Assembly (NCBI RefSeq): GCF_000300975.2
Contig: NZ_AEEC02000008.1
Location: 1-64,000 of the forward strand
Direction of reading: 5' to 3'
Source: Herbaspirillum frisingense GSF30
GTDB taxonomy: Bacteria; Pseudomonadota; Gammaproteobacteria; Burkholderiales; Burkholderiaceae_D
Length of the DNA: 64,000 nucleotides
Made by a program: the position numbers and the translations under genes. This document shows, piece by piece, positions 63,645 through 64,000 of the stretch (position 1 is its first letter; every line of letters begins with the position of its first letter). The notes under the pieces were generated by a model. The model did not search any database and was not told the origin of the DNA. It saw only the letters and a program-made list of their open reading frames with translations.

Positions 63645-64000
63645 TTACGGCATGTACTGCCCGCCGTTGACGTCGATGATCTGGCCGGTCACATAGCCCG
63701 ACATCTGGTTCGAGGCCAGGTAGAGGAAGGCACCGCTGCACTCGTCCGGGTCGCCGATGCGGCCCATGGGGATGGTCTTGCGGAACCCCTCCAGCTGGTC
63801 CGGGGTGGTGAAGCGTTCCTGGAACGGGGTCATGATCACACCCGGCGCCACGGCGTTGACGCGGATCTTGTCGGCCAGCAATTCCTTGGCCATGCCACGC
63901 GTGATGGTACTCACGAAGCCCTTGGAGGCCGCATAGATCAGCGCACCCGGGCCGCCGCCATGCCGCGCCGCCACCGAGGTCACGTTGATGATGTTGCCGC
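63645..64000 (-). CDS. SDR-family oxidoreductase, 5'-truncated
   Basis: Only the C-terminal part is in the window. The frame is open to the right edge. Visible are the catalytic serine strand GNIINVTSV, the Tyr/Lys pair in LIYAASKGFV, IRVNAVAPGVIMTPF and the closing SGYVTGQIIDVNGGQYMP, all classical short-chain dehydrogenase features. NAD(P)-dependent. The substrate is unknown, and the C-terminus resembles the 3-oxoacyl-ACP reductase and glucose dehydrogenase-like groups. Its terminator appears to overlap the start of the downstream kinase gene. Confidence 0.88.
   Translation of the reverse strand, partial: GNIINVTSVAARHGGGPGALIYAASKGFVSTITRGMAKELLADKIRVNAVAPGVIMTPFQERFTTPDQLEGFRKTIPMGRIGDPDECSGAFLYLASNQMSGYVTGQIIDVNGGQYMP

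Overview
The window is a dense, GC-rich stretch of bacterial chromosome carrying almost entirely housekeeping genes. Gene content and order point to a betaproteobacterium of the Burkholderiales, most likely Oxalobacteraceae close to Herbaspirillum. The main evidence is the block leuC-leuD-leuB-asd-fimV-truA-trpF-trpB-trpA-accD-folC-(SPOR)-cvpA-purF-(Met/Cys PLP enzyme), which is typical of that order. The genus is an inference from synteny and protein flavour, not from a search. I see no rRNA, tRNA, CRISPR array, prophage, transposase or integrase.

Layout. 1-7.6 kb: end of a quinone-oxidoreductase-like MDR gene, mutS, an exported phosphoesterase-like protein with eroded metal ligands, slyD, the ribosomal oxygenase roxA, and a tiny Ala/Pro-rich lipoprotein with a long leader. 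7.9-17.7 kb (minus strand): MBL hydrolase, bamC, dapA, trpS, a site-2 protease, a YciO-type protein, htpX, a PHP nuclease, an alpha/beta hydrolase and a patatin; then a LOG-family gene on plus. 18.7-37.7 kb (minus): the biosynthetic block above. 38-44.6 kb: M48 lipoprotein protease, aroC, an LplT-PlsC fusion, a CBS protein, an Mpo1-like protein and a BrkB/YihY protein. 44.9-47.4 kb (plus): wrbA, a DUF2069 gene overlapping it by ATGA, and a GlcD-type FAD oxidase. 47.6-56 kb: an MHYT-GGDEF-EAL protein, outer-membrane phospholipase A, glutathione reductase, and a divergent Fe(3+)-type ABC permease/ATPase pair with no binding protein beside it.

56-64 kb is the most accessory-looking part. A 76-residue unknown protein sits behind a good LexA-type box. 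Next comes a cyanate module reading leftward: NrtA/CmpA-type binding protein, permease and ATPase, cyanase (cynS) and a membrane-anchored TAXI protein. Its leader carries a near-consensus sigma-54 promoter (GG-N10-GC) and an 18-bp palindrome. Immediately upstream lie a NarL/FixJ-type response regulator and a PAS histidine kinase (ATGA overlap), then the 3' end of an SDR gene. The kinase start codon lies in the loop of a perfect 16-bp hairpin followed by a T-run: a terminator-shaped structure that would also hide the start. I regard this kinase/regulator/sigma-54/cyn arrangement as the item most worth following up.

Other non-coding signals include a 115-bp multi-arm REP-like palindrome between folC and accD, two strong TATAAT boxes exactly 7 nt before the start codons of roxA and wrbA (possible leaderless mRNAs), a compound hairpin in the fimV leader, and about a dozen rho-independent terminators that support the operon boundaries given here. 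Start codons were moved inward from the longest frame wherever a Shine-Dalgarno site or the family N-terminus supported it.
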